Shown piece after piece: positions 30,990 to 42,830 of a stretch of 52,622 nucleotides of DNA. The position numbers were made by a program, and so were the translations under genes. Location: NCBI GenBank assembly GCA_003427395.1, contig BFEA01000393.1, forward strand, positions 373,199 through 425,820, given 5' to 3'. The DNA is from Chara braunii (lineage: Eukaryota > Streptophyta > Charophyceae > Charales > Characeae). Below the pieces are notes generated by a model. That model was not told the origin of the DNA, ran no database searches, and saw only the letters and a program-made list of their open reading frames with translations. Positions within the stretch are counted from its first letter, which is position 1. Every line of letters starts with the position of its first letter.

Positions 30990-33626
30990 ATGGCTGCTCG
31001 GCAAGTCCAAGAAAGCCAGGGTCGTCAAAGATCGGAGATGCCAGCGGATCCGAGAGGTGAGGAAGATAGAGTACGAGATTCGATGGAAAGATGCTACGAT
31101 GAGGGGATATGTCCCGATGACTTAGATCTAGGAGAGGTGGTAGAGGATGAGCAAGGGAAGAGATACGTGGTGAATGGAGTGGTGGATGAAATAAAAAAGC
31201 AGTGGTTAAAGGAACATACAGTGATCCTAATTTACCAAGATGAAGCAAAAAAGTTGTCGAGAGCTGTGAAAGAAGATCTCATCAGGGCCAATGAAGATGG
31301 ATGGATGACACAACGTCGCTTCAACCCGGAGGTGAAAAGGGGGAGAATTAGCTTCGAAGGTGCGAACGTGGTTTCGTATGTGGCCAATGCTAGTGAGGTG
31401 GCGCAATGGTTGATCAATCAGGGGGAAATCAAGTTGCGCTTGGCAGATGAGGAGTACATCACAATTTGCAAGCCATGGATGACTCGAAATGAGTTGAAAG
31501 AATTGCGCTTACGAGAACCGTCAACAAACTTTTGGATCATGGCGTTGAGGGTTCCTATGGACGCGTACTTCTACCTCAACTCTGCAGTAAGAGGGATGTT
31601 CGGCGAAGTCTTGCATGTACATCCACCGGAGTACGACAGATCCGGCTTGAAACTAATGAATGTGAAAATAGACATGGACCCTAATGCAAGATACGAGGTG
31701 GAAGACAAGTTGTGGATCGAAGGGTCTGCCGGGGAACGCTGGAAGGTGGACATAGCGACCCCATACACTGACTATTGCCGCAAATGTCGCTGGTACTACC
31801 ACACAGAGGAGAACTGCCAGCGAACTCGGCAGGAAGAAGGGAGGAGAAGGGAGGGGGCGCCGAGACAGGGGGGACACAAGGAAAGATTCCTACAATTTGT
31901 ATTGAATCACCCGAGAGCAGAGGCGCCACCAAAAAGAGAGAGGAGAGGAGAACAACAGGTAGGAGCCGAAAGAGCCCAAACACGGAGTGGGCACACGGTT
32001 ACACAAGAGAGGGTGGGAGCGAGATCGGAGGCGGTGAACAACCAGGGGAGAAGGGAAAGCCCGACAACGATCTAAGAGTTACCACCGTGGCGCAATCGTA
32101 TGTGGGAAACAAGACAACAGGTCGTGATGGAAGACCAACACATGCATATCCCGGCACAACCAAGGAGAGGCCAGGAAGGTTGGAGGGGAGATCCACAAGA
32201 CTCGAGAGAAGGAGGACCGGTCATGCATCTATGCGAAAAACCGAGAGGAGGAGGGTCAGGCCTACAAACGAGATGAGATCATCACGGATCCGAAGTCCAT
32301 CGGCATATAGACCGGATGGGACGTCAGCAAAGTCAGCAAGGCCTGCCACCTATGCAGGGTCTGTGTCATCTAAGTTGTCCTCAACCTCATTACCCAACTG
32401 GCCCATTGGAATGGAGAGGCATGCCCCTCCATGGCCCGGAGCGAGGGACAGGGCTCCAATTAATCCACCAAATACCACCGGGCAGTGAAAGACAAGGAGC
32501 AAACGGTATGGGAATAAGAAGAAGGGTGGGAGCATGGAGAAGATGGAGGGAGGAAGAGTCATGGGACGTGGGAGGAAGAAGTATGAGGGAGGAAAGGGGC
32601 ATAACAGGGAGATTGGGAGGCACAGGGGGAATGGATGAACTCGGGCAAGGAACAGGAAGATGGGGGGATTGGGCTCAGCGGGAAGAGGAGGCTCTTCGGT
32701 GGACAGAACAGAGCAGAGCCAGGCCGGAAGGAGTGCGAGAGAGGAGTCTCCAACCAAATATGGCAAATACCACGACATCCTCTCAATCAAGGATAAAGAT
32801 GGGAAGTGAGTGGTTGGGAGAGGATAGCGCAGACGAGAGGGGAGAAAGATCAGGGTCCGCGGTAAAAATGGAAAGATCAGCAGACAGCTCAGCAAACTCC
32901 AGGAAACAAATGGAAGGGAGGACCACGAGTGTTGCGAGATCAATGAGAGATCGAAGAGCAGATACAGCTCACAGGAGCCAAGTGGAGGTGGTCAAACGAT
33001 GCCTAGTCCCGTTGCTCTGCACAATGGCCAATGATGGGATTTACTTTCTGGCGGTAGCAGGAGCCGATGGTCAACCAAGGATATCGGCAGAGGTGATCGA
33101 GTGCTCACCTACCCCGACACTGATCATGGAAAGGACGAAGAACATGTACGAAAATCACGTGCCAATTTGGATTATCCCACGATCCTCCATGATCAGCATT
33201 TTCTGTGAAACACAAGATGGTTTCTTCAAGTGTTACTTCCCGCTGTTGGACGCCAGAATTCCACCGGAAACGGCGGAACTGTTGACCCAGTCTGGAATAA
33301 GATGGTACCACATGTCGACTGTCGGAAAGAGGAATATGCACAAACTACAGGACATCAACATTATCCCAGGTATCACAGGGGCAATCCTTCTGAACCTCAG
33401 TGAGAAGTTGGATGAGGAGGAGGGGTTACAATCAAATTTCATGGTAAACAGCTTGACCAAGGAGTGGGGAGAAGGATCCAGGGTCAGCTCATCCAGATGT
33501 AGTTCGAGAGGAAGCTCTAGAAGTAACAACAGAACGGCACCTGGCAGGTCGGAGGAGGACGGAAAATCGCAACCTGCTACAGTCTGCATCCAACAACAAG
33601 CAGAGGATATCATAGCGGATGGATAA
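30990..33626 (+). pseudogene. LINE ORF1 protein with CCHC zinc knuckle
   Basis: The frame from ATG 30990 would give 879 codons but for stops at 32073-32075 and 32274-32276; alternatively the plus-2 frame open across 31775-32488 bridges them through two frameshifts. The N-terminal third carries a conserved domain (residues about 60-250) also seen in the minus-strand copy. A perfect CX2CX4HX4C zinc knuckle, CRKCRWYYHTEENC, spans residues 263-276. A long Arg/Gly/Glu/Ser-rich disordered region follows. The C-terminal part (33000-33440) looks folded. Such ORF1 proteins bind element RNA and accompany it in the ribonucleoprotein. The stop lies inside the ORF2 start (8-nt overlap, ATGGATAA). Confidence 0.85.
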
Positions 33627-34187
33627 AGTAAAAGTAGCTACGTGGAATGTGCGAGGGCTGGGGGATACTGGGGGAAGGGGAAAAAGGAGGAGGTTGAAGA
33701 GCTGGGTGCATGAAAGGGGCATTAAATGCTTGATGATTCAAGAAACGAAGCTAAGACAACAGAAATTGAAGGAGATGGGTGCATGGTGGGACGGAACACA
33801 AGTGTGGGCCCCTGCACAGGGTTCAAGAGGGGGCGTTGGGATTCTTCTTCACAGGGATCTGCTGGTCAAAATTTTGGAAACAGAAGCGGATATTTGGGGC
33901 AAATGGGCCTGGGTAAGGCTGGAGGTGGGATCTGACGAGTGGTTGCTGATGACGATTTATGCGCTGACGCATGTGGGGGATAGAGCAAGCTTTTTCAAAA
34001 AGTTGATAAGAAACATTCCAAAGGTGGAAAAAGTCGTGGTGGGGGGGGACTGGAATCTATCGCTGGATGAGGCCCTGCGCCCGGGCTCAAGATACGCAGA
34101 CAGACAGGATGTGAGGGCCCTGTTGGAAACCACGAAAGAGCTGGCCCTGTCAGACCCATTTAGGAGGCTAAGTAATCATACAAAGAC
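33619..34187 (+). pseudogene. LINE ORF2, N-terminal AP-endonuclease part
   Basis: Starts MDKVKVATWNVRGLGDTGG. APE-type endonuclease signatures follow: ATWNVRG (N10), MIQETK (catalytic Glu), GGVGILLH, YALTH and VVGGDWN (Asp/Asn pair). The last family motif, SDH, is missing here because the reading continues only to LSNHTKT before sequence of opposite polarity begins. The SDHKPV motif is found in the inverted block. The start overlaps the ORF1 stop by 8 nt, which would fit termination-reinitiation. Confidence 0.88.
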
Positions 34188-37050
34188 AGATCCTTATATC
34201 CTTCTGGCTCTCTGTTCCAGGCCCATGCCATTGGGTCAATGTTGAGTTCTCTTAGTGGCACTCTGCCTATCCATGTGAGACTCCTGATTCTCGGCCCACA
34301 GCCTGCTGCTTCCACCACTCTCACCTGTGGTGGATTGTTCCAACCCATGACTACGTCCTCCCCCACTTTCTCCAATAAGTTAGCGTGGTTTACTGTTTTC
34401 CACCGCTCTACCCATCTGAACCCGCTTGGTTCAATACCCTGTACTTTCCAGACGACTGTCATTTCTCCTTCCTGCGGTGCCAGGTACCACGTACCTGGCG
34501 GATCCACCCCTTCCGGTCCTATCAGTTCCAGCCATTCTACCGGAATGGCCCCGATCACCCGTCTCCAGTTCTCTTCTACCCTGTGAAGCCCACTCAGTTT
34601 CTGTTTCACCTCCGCGAGCGGTTTCCAGCTTCCCAGCACCGTGGACCATAAGTCTCTTACTCTTGTTACTCCTCTGCGGACCCATGCAAGACCAAACGTA
34701 GCAGTTGACCCATCTACTGCAAGGGGGGTCCCATCTTGGTTGGTTATGTGCGGATTGTCGAACAGTATCTGTGTCAGTACTTCCTCTTTTGTCCGTGGCT
34801 TCTCTCGGGTTTCTGGAGTCTGCTTTTTCCATGCCTTTCGCACTCCTTCCCAAAAACCGGATTTCAGTCTTTTTTTGCAAAAGGATTCCATGAAAAAACA
34901 CGCCCAAACATCCTCCGGGCGGGACAACTCCCATTATGCCATCAACAGCCTCTCCGCCAGTAGTATCCAGTGCTCTTTTGCGTCAGCCACTGCTACTTTA
35001 CTTAACCACGTCCACAGTTGCACTTGGTTTCTGCACTCTGGATCCAGCAATCCGAGTCCCCCTTTCTCCATCGGGAAGGTCAGTGTTTCCCACGCTACTT
35101 TCACCAGAAACCCTTCTGACTGCTTGGCTGTGGCCACCCGCCTGCGCACAGCTGCCAGTACACCGCTGGCTAGTTCCCTCACTTGGCTCACGAACCAGAG
35201 GATGGATAACAGTGACATATTTGCCACCAGTGCCCTGCCTGTGATCGACAGATGCCATGTTCGACTCCACACGTTTAACCGTGCGGCGATTCTTTGCTGT
35301 AGCACTAACCCCTGTGTAGATCCCTGGACTTGCAGGCTGATTAACACTCCCAAGAACCTCTCCTCCTCCCCTTCTTCCACTCTCCTCATACCCCATTCTA
35401 CCTTTAGGTGGTACTCCTTAGGGAGAAGGTAAGTAGACTTCTGCCAGTTAACTGATGCTTCCGAGAGTGTGGAGTACTCCGCCAGAGTTCCCTTCAGAGC
35501 TGTGAGTGTCGAGACTGAGTCTTCGCAGACTACGAAAAGGTCATCCGCCAGCGCCTTTACTGTGCATTCTGCATGGCCATGCAGCTGTAAGCCTCTTATG
35601 TCAGGGTGTCTTCTAATCCTGTTCAATAGGACTTCCATCTGTAATACAAACAGAAAGGGCGTTGGTGGACAACCCTATCTGAGAGATCGAGTGAGCTTGA
35701 ATGATGCTGACAGATGGCCATTAACTGCCACTGAGGACGTAGAGTAGGTGTACATTGCAATCATCCATCTGCAGAAACCATCCCCAAACCCGATATGTCT
35801 CAATGTTGTGAGCACAAATGTCCAACCGACCTTATCGTACGCCTTCTCCAAATCGAGAAGGAGTACCGTTGTATCCCTGTTTTCCGATTGTACCACTTCT
35901 AAGACTTCGATGGCAGTGACAATGTTGTTGAATATGGAGCGTCCTTGTACAAAAGCCCCCTGGTCTCCTCCAATTAGATCCGGCGGGTATCGAGCCATTC
36001 TCCTCGTCAGGGTCTTCACTAGCACTTTGTACGAAACATTCAAAAGGGAGATTGACCTCCAATTTTTAACTTCCGCCTTGTCTCCCTTTTTGAATAGCAG
36101 CGTGATAACCCCATGCGTCATTGTTGCTCCTAGCTTGCCTCCCACCAACACGTGATTGTTTACCTCCACCAGTGCTGGGTCAATCGTCGTCCAGTTCTTG
36201 ATGTAGAACTCCACCGTGAGGCCGTCAATGCCCGACGACTTCCCTTTCCCCATGCTGCGCAATGTCTGTCTTGTCTCTTCCACTGTCACTAGTCTGTCCA
36301 GGTCCAGTTTGGCCTGTACTTGAAGCTTGACTTGAGTGTCCGTCCACATGTCCGAGATTCTTGTAAGGTCAGTGTCTGTGTTATCCTGTGGTCTCCGCGT
36401 CGTTAGGATGTCTTCATAGTAGACTTTTGCGTACTCCAACATCCCTGCTGCTGTAGATGCTGTCGGCGCTGAGACATCCAGCGGATGTTTTAGTTCCACC
36501 ATTTGTAGTTGTGTTCTTCTTGGCTGCAACTTTTGAAATGTCTCTTTCGTCATCTTGTCATGCATCGTAATTCCTTTCTTCTCCAGCACTTCCTTCCATC
36601 TCATCTCCTTTTCTTCTTGGATCTTGTCCCATTCTGCGAGTCTCTTTTCTCTCTCTCTCGCCCATGTAAGGACTGAGATTGGATGACCCTCCATCTTTTC
36701 TCCCGCCTCCTCGCCCCTCCGTCTGCATTCCGCTTCTTTCTTGTTCCTGGTTTTCGCCAGGATTCTCGAACTGACGTCCAAGACTTTTGATACGATGTTA
36801 ATGTCACTGTCCAGCCATTCCGCCATTGTCTCGAAGTGCTGACGCGTCAGTTCCCAGCTGGCCCAATGCCGCTTAATCCATTCCATGATCCCTGGGTCCT
36901 CTAAGTTCTGCGAGTTGAGTCTGAAAAAACCCTTCCCTCTTTCCACCCCCGCCTGCAGTTTGATGCTTGCTATCACCGGTTTATGGTCTGACATCGGATT
37001 GGCCACCTGCTGCACCGCCAACACCCCTTCCAGCACTGTGTCCCAATCGC
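34188..37050 (-). pseudogene. Inverted middle of LINE ORF2: endonuclease end, reverse transcriptase, connector
   Basis: Read on the minus strand from 37050 downwards, one frame encodes WDTVLEGVLAVQQVANPMSD then HKPVIA (the endonuclease SDH motif), a helical linker, and the reverse transcriptase motifs GKSSGIDGLTVEFY, LLFKKGDKAEVKNWRSISLL, GAFVQGRSI, LLLDLEKAYDKVGW, GCPPTPFLF and ALADDLFVV (LADD in place of the usual YADD/FADD), followed by GGLGLLDPE and a connector ending NREPEGYKDL. Two in-frame stops, 35675-35677 (just before GCPP, replacing the usual Gln) and 34934-34936, inactivate it. The whole block is flipped relative to the rest of the element. Confidence 0.9.
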
Positions 37051-37627
37051 GGGCAGAAAAAGAAAAACACCAGCGGAGATTGCAACAAGAAGGTGGCAAG
37101 CTGTACTGGGAGAAGCAATCCAAGATGCAGAGGAGCAGTTTGGCAGGCTGTGGGAAGTGCTCCTCACACTCCCAAATGGAAAACAAACAAGTATGCTGTG
37201 GCTTCTATCTCTGTTGGTCACGCCGTCTGCGGTCTGGTTACAAAGTAGAGGAATGACCGTCGATCTCCGCTGTAGACGACGCAACTGGCCTTATGAGTCC
37301 ACCCGTCATCTCTGGTGGGAATGTCCCGCCTCCAAAAGAATTTGGAAGTGGTGGGAATACCATTGGACGAAAATGGGAGGGGAGGGGGTGGTCTGGGACG
37401 AAAAGTGGGTTCTGCTGGGATTCCTACCCCCAGTCACGGAAACGAACATTGGGTGGTGGTATGTGGCACATGTTATCAGAGGAGTGATTTGTGAAGTGGT
37501 TTGGACAGACAGAAATAGGGCCAGGTTCCAAAAAAGACCGATGTCGGGTGTGGAAATTAAGTGCAAGATCAAGTACGGAGTAAGACTGGCAATCCGGGTC
37601 GACTGGAGGAGAGGTAGGGGTAGGTAG
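37050..37627 (+). pseudogene. LINE ORF2 C-terminus with zf-RVT-like region
   Basis: The plus-strand frame AGRKRKTPAEIATRRW continues through FGRLWEVLLTLPNGKQTSML, then CRRRNWPYESTRHLWWECP and SKRIWKWWEYHW, which has the Cys...His-Leu-x-x-x-Cys pattern of the reverse-transcriptase-associated zinc-binding region of plant LINEs. The frame ends at 37627 after IRVDWRRGRGR. It begins abruptly at the inversion breakpoint. Confidence 0.8.
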
Positions 37628-37925
37628 GGATAGTAGTGAAAGGATAGGCGCTAGAACAGATAGATGTTGGATCACTAGAACAAGAAGAGGGGAGGGAGAC
37701 AGAACAAGAAAGAGAGGGTTGTATGCGAGTAATTTGAGGGTGTTAGTCTCTCTCTATGCAGGAGTTGATTAAAGTAACGTGAGGAAAATTTTGAGGAATT
37801 GCTAAGCTAAACCGTTTGATGCTGCCGGGATAACTCCGGGTTGAATTGTGAGGTCCCCGGGCTCAAACATTTGATTTTGGTAATGAAAGATGAATTTGGT
37901 AAAAAATAAAAATAAAATAAAATTG
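37628..37925 (+). other. LINE 3' untranslated tail
   Basis: A non-coding purine-rich stretch, a small CCGG/CCGG hairpin near 37828-37842, then AAAAAATAAAAATAAAATAA near 37900. It is probably the 3' end of the element. Confidence 0.5.
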
Positions 37926-37959
37926 GTGGGTGTTATTCAAAAAAATAAAAATAAAAAAA

Positions 37960-38170
37960 TTCGTGGGGCAGGCAGAGAAGTTGCCTACCTGGCAGAGGGG
38001 CAGGCAGAGAAGTGTCCGGGGGCCTACAGTCTATGCCCAGGCCCATGTCGCGAACTTGCACATGGGTCGGACCGGCCCAGGAAACTCACGAATTCTATCT
38101 CCATTCGGACTCAGGTCGAGCATTCGACAGTTCATGGGTTTGCCAACTGGGCTACCGGTAGGCATGTAGT
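37960..38170 (+). repeat. Possible short non-autonomous repeat
   Basis: TTGCCTACCTGGCAGA near 37980 and CTACCGGTAGGCA near 38152 are partly complementary ends. Inside is a perfect CCCATGT/ACATGGG hairpin (38042-38066). It follows directly after the LINE A-tail. Confidence 0.4.
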
Positions 38171-38656
38171 GCGCCTTTGTTTTCAGTCCGTGGCCGAACT
38201 GCGGCCTCGACGCGTTCTATGCGGGGGAAAAAAACGGGTTTTGTGGTGATCATCCCGGGGAGTCCATTCGCGAGAAAAGCGGGCGATGGTTTCGTGGGTC
38301 GACGAGGCAAATCTGACTAGGTCCTGCGTTTCTTTGAACGGGATGGTTACGGGGTGGTTTAGCAAGGTTAACCGACCCACGAGGTTCCTTGGCGCGAGAG
38401 GCACTCAATTTGGAGAGAGTCACACCGGGACTGCTTCGACGAAATCTGGCCGTACGTATACATCGTGGGAAGTGGTAGTGTGTGACGTAATCACGGTCAG
38501 GTGCATCCATCGGTGTGGGAAAAGTCGTCATGTTCATCCGGTGAAGTCCTCATGTGAGCATGCCCTTGAGCATACTCGTCAACCTACTTCCCAAGTTATA
38601 CCCGACAGCAATTACGTCCCGCCCCGAACTTGATGTATATGTGATGCAGTTATGTC

Positions 38657-38717
38657 TAGCAATCGGCCGAAAATGTCCTGCCGTATAGAAATCAGCTGAA
38701 AATGTCCTACCGTAGTG
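38657..38717. repeat. About 30-bp tandem duplication
   Basis: AGCAATCGGCCGAAAATGTC followed by CTGCCGTATAG, and AGAAATCAGCTGAAAATGTC followed by CTACCGTAGTG, are adjacent diverged copies. Confidence 0.75.
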
Positions 38718-38767
38718 TGAGCGTGGCTTTCGTCATTCCTGGACTGCTAACGAAACGCGGTAGTCAG

Positions 38768-38796
38768 CATATATATATATATATATATACGATATA

Positions 38797-38830
<34 letters not shown>

Positions 38831-38831
38831 C
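38768..38831. repeat. (TA)n and poly-A tract
   Basis: (TA)n around a central CG, then about 25 A. It marks one end of the hammerhead-carrying repeat. Confidence 0.85.
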
Positions 38832-38945
38832 AGAGCTGCCCGGTAAACCGTAGGCAGAGAGGGAGAAGAGGACAACAAACGAGGGGCTGTGGCAAACTGT
38901 TTCGTCGGAGTTTCACCGACTCATCAGGAGGCTGAACCCTATATA
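38832..38945 (-). repeat. Repeat unit carrying a hammerhead ribozyme, minus strand
   Basis: From the plus-strand poly-A, CAGAGCTGCCCGGTAAACCG and GGCAGAGAGGGAGAAGAGGA lead into the ribozyme. The same unit, inverted, appears at about 46255-46350 and 46433-46525, and a short piece in this orientation at about 46158-46201. Confidence 0.75.
38896..38941 (-). ncRNA. Hammerhead ribozyme motif 1
   Basis: Minus strand: stem I AGG/CCT around loop GTTCAG, core CTGATGA (38927-38921), stem II GTCGG/CCGAC closed by TGAAACT (38920-38904), core GAAA (38903-38900), then CAGTTTG. All invariant catalytic-core bases of the CUGAUGA and GAA boxes are present. The 5' strand of stem III and the cleavage-site triplet appear lost to the neighbouring (TA)n, so self-cleavage is uncertain. 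Hammerheads are known in Penelope-like elements and plant retrozymes; assignment to either is inference. Confidence 0.8.
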
Positions 38946-39185
38946 TATATATCTGATATTCAGACGTAAACTGAGCAATACGGGGTTCTTGCTTACCACT
39001 GGCATTGATCTCGGAAATCACCGAATTGTTGTGGCCTCGGAAAGTACCGAGAATTCTGATGGTCCACGCCAACCTAACTGTTACAGCTATTGCTGCAAAG
39101 AACTTCCTAAGCTGGTCGTTCTTCAGCTGCTGTTACCAGAAGAGCGAATCAGCAGAAAATCACGTTTGGATGCTACGTAAGTTAG

Positions 39186-40338
<1,153 letters not shown>

Positions 40339-40696
40339 TAAGTCGCGGAATCATGTTGGTTGTCCTGTCTGTCTTGTATGGCTATCTTCTGTGATCGTTG
40401 ACCGAGAGGTCGGGTGACTGACTTCCATGCTCTGCGATCGGACCGTCAATGATGAACTCTGTTTCCCTCGACCTCTCCACACTATGGTCAACATGGATGT
40501 GCACTCGCGTTCTCACTTGGGTCTGGGGAAATGGGACAGGTTGATCAAAATTTTTGTGCCGAAGGTGGAGGCATGGAGTGCAGGCATCGGGGGGGGTCGT
40601 TGGCGGACCTGAGCACTCATCCTCTCCTTATTCTTGGGAAAGAATTGGAAAGGGAAAAAGAAGAACGTACCTGCCAGCGTCTCACTTCTTTTCGAT

Positions 40697-40760
40697 GCCT
40701 CCTTCCTCCTTCTCCTCCTTCTCCTCCTTCTCCTCCTCCTCCTTCTCCTCCTTCTCACCC
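40697..40760. repeat. (CTCCTT)n pyrimidine tract
   Basis: Tandem CTCCTT/CTCCTC units. Open frames across it are artefacts. Confidence 0.85.
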
Positions 40761-41596
40761 CTACCCGACCTTGCCTTTGCTGTTAAATTAGTCGCTCATT
40801 TGACCGTATCTACCTCGCTCTCTACCCGACCTTGCATTTATCCAATGCCATCATCATGTTTGGTCGTTCCTAATCTGTAGATAGATTGATACGATCGTCG
40901 CCGTCCGTGTGACGGGTTAGGATTACATCGACGGTAGAGCTGCACCGCTGAACTTAGAGATGCATCCGTAAGTTCGTGGTTAATTAGTCCAAAGGTGGAG
41001 AGAATATAGTGAATGGGAGATAACACAGGTCGTGATAGGTGGCAAAGGCTGCGTGACGATGGCGATGGTGGACGCGTGAGTGGCAGGCGAAAGATTGAAG
41101 ATTGGTCGAAGGAGGAGGACCCACGTGTCGTTGCCGAGGATGGTGAGGAGGGTAGATGCTGCAAATGTGAGGGAATTCCTGGATTGACAGGATAGGTTGT
41201 TGATGACACGTGCAAAATCTTTGCTGCTCGGGAGTTGGTGCGCCTGCGCATACGTCGCGTCGCGTTGGTGAGGATGCGAGCGAGTGACGAAAGATGATGT
41301 GAGTTCTTCGGCGAGCGCAAGCACACACGCTCACGGTGCGTGGACACAGAGAAGCAGGGAAGGGGAGGGAGAAGGAAAAAATGAACAAGAATAGGCGGCG
41401 GTGGACGATGTTGTTGTTGGTGGTTGTTGTTGTTGTTTTTGGTGTATGGTTCTCGTGCTGACGCTGAGACGGTTCTTTCGCGGAATCGGACGACGGTTCG
41501 CGCATTGGTTGGCAGTGTGAGAAGCTATGAACATACTCGTTATAAGGTAGGTTGGCTGATCAGGGCACACACAGATGGAGGATCGGGCAAGAAGAG

Positions 41597-41813
41597 ACGA
41601 GCTGAGGAAACACCGTAGATAATGCCGAACAACGGCGAGAGGCATGGAGAACAAGCGAACGGTCTGGATGCTGATGGTAGAGGAGTGGATAGTGAACACT
41701 TGAGGAGACGGACCTGAGGAAAGATCATAGGTAATGCCGAGAAGTGACGAGAGGCAAGGAGAAGACCGAGCCGTTTGGATGCTGCAGGTAGAGAGGAGAG
41801 GATAGTGAAGACT
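41597..41813. repeat. Two-copy tandem repeat, about 115-bp unit
   Basis: GAGCTGAGGAAACACCGTAG through GGATAGTGAACAC (from about 41597) and GACCTGAGGAAAGATCATAG through GGATAGTGAAGAC (from about 41711) are collinear diverged copies. Confidence 0.75.
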
Positions 41814-41817
41814 GGGC

Positions 41818-42292
41818 AGAGGTTGCCACGTGGGGCTCCACGCAGGGAAAAAAAATTGCCCTCGTCGGTCGCAATTGATGCTCCAATCAAGAGCGGGTCA
41901 GGGGCTGCCATGTGGACTACATGGAATTTTGCCCTCATCGCCCACGGAATGGATGCTCAACAGTTAAGAGCGGAGTCGAAGTTGGTTGCCACGTTTGTCG
42001 TCGGATTGTGGCTTCATCGGTCGCGGAGTCGATACTCCACTCGAGAGCGGATCGGAGGTCGCCACGTCGCGCGTGGAATAGGCCTCATCGGTGGCGGAGT
42101 GAGATCTCCACTGAAGAACAGGATCGGAGGTTGGCACGTGGAACGTGGAATTGATTTGTATCTCCCATCGGGCGCGAAATTGATACTCCTTCTCAAGAAG
42201 AGCAGAGGTTGGCACGTGGGAGCGTGGAATTGTCCCCTCGTCGCCCGCAGAGAATCGATAGATCCGCTTTCAAGAGCGGAATTAACTGCGAT
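41818..42292. repeat. Tandem repeat with recurrent CACGTG core, about 5-6 units
   Basis: Units of about 75-90 bp contain GGTTGCCACGTGG or a variant, GTGGAATT, TCGTCGG(T)CGC, GATACTCC and AAGAGCGGATCGGAGG. CACGTG is kept in several units (near 41827, 42135 and 42212) and altered in others. The long plus-strand frame across them is a by-product. CACGTG is the plant G-box, so a regulatory effect is conceivable. Confidence 0.75.
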
Positions 42293-42524
42293 TTCCTGAG
42301 GTACAAGACGGTAGGGGCACCACCTTGTGTGTGTACATCGACAAGATCGACGGAGTCTTATCGAGTGGCTGACTGATGGCTTCCAATTTCGAAATATATT
42401 GTTGGATGGAACTGATTATGGTGGGGTGGCGATCTAAGGTAGTAATAGTATATCAAGCAATTGACGGGGCGATGCATTTGGGCTGTGTGCGGAATCCTCC
42501 TATGATGAAGTCCGTGGGGTTAGC

Positions 42525-42715
42525 ACTCGGGGAGAAGAGGGAAGGCGGAGGAGAGGATGGGATAGGGAGTGTGTGGAGAGGGAAAGGGAGGGGATAATGG
42601 GATAGAGAGTACGTGTAGAGGAGGGAAGGTAAGCGGGAGAATGGGATAGAGGGTGTGTAAAGAGGAGGGAAGGTGGAGGAGAGGGCGGGATAGAGAGTGT
42701 GCAGGGCAGGTCATT
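42525..42715. repeat. G-rich minisatellite, about 45-50-bp unit
   Basis: Four diverged units built on GGAGGGAAGGTGGAGGAGAG and GGGATAGAGAGTGTGT. The strand is strongly purine-biased. Confidence 0.75.
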
Positions 42716-42777
42716 GGAAATCATCGGAAGGTGAAGGCAAGGGATGAAGGAGAGTGGAAATGAGAGGGGAAAGGTGG

Positions 42778-42830
42778 CGGAGTGACCGAGAGGAAGAGGC
42801 GAAGGTTGAGGGTTCAATCACCATTTCCAT
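42778..42830 (+). repeat. tRNA-like fossil
   Basis: GGCGGAGTGACCGAGAGGAA then GAGGCGAAGG and GAGGGTTCAATCACC resembles the A-box half and the B box of a Ser/Leu-type tRNA with the middle deleted. It is not a functional tRNA. Confidence 0.35.

Larger units (their letters stand above)
30840..37925 (+). mobile_element. L1-type LINE retrotransposon, internally inverted and decayed
   Basis: The order is ORF1 (30990-33626), the ORF2 endonuclease (33619 to about 34187), an inverted block of about 2.86 kb (about 34188-37050) carrying the rest of the endonuclease, reverse transcriptase and downstream domain on the minus strand, then the C-terminus on the plus strand to 37627, and an untranslated tail ending in A-rich DNA at about 37897-37925. 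Nonsense codons in ORF1 and in the reverse transcriptase show it is inactive. The left border is approximate and no target duplication was identified. Confidence 0.85.

Noticed and set aside
31653-33613. Minus-strand Pro/Leu/Ser-rich frames
   Set aside because: They are antisense shadows of LINE ORF1.
34239-35432. Plus-strand open frames of 100-260 codons
   Set aside because: They are antisense to the inverted LINE reverse transcriptase and connector, which carry the recognisable motifs on the minus strand.
41775-42299. 174-codon plus-strand frame
   Set aside because: It is produced by the tandem G-box repeats and contains no domain; repeat period differences change the frame between units.
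42778-42830. Functional tRNA gene
   Set aside because: The A-box half and B box are only about 15 bp apart, the anticodon arm is absent and the acceptor ends do not pair well.
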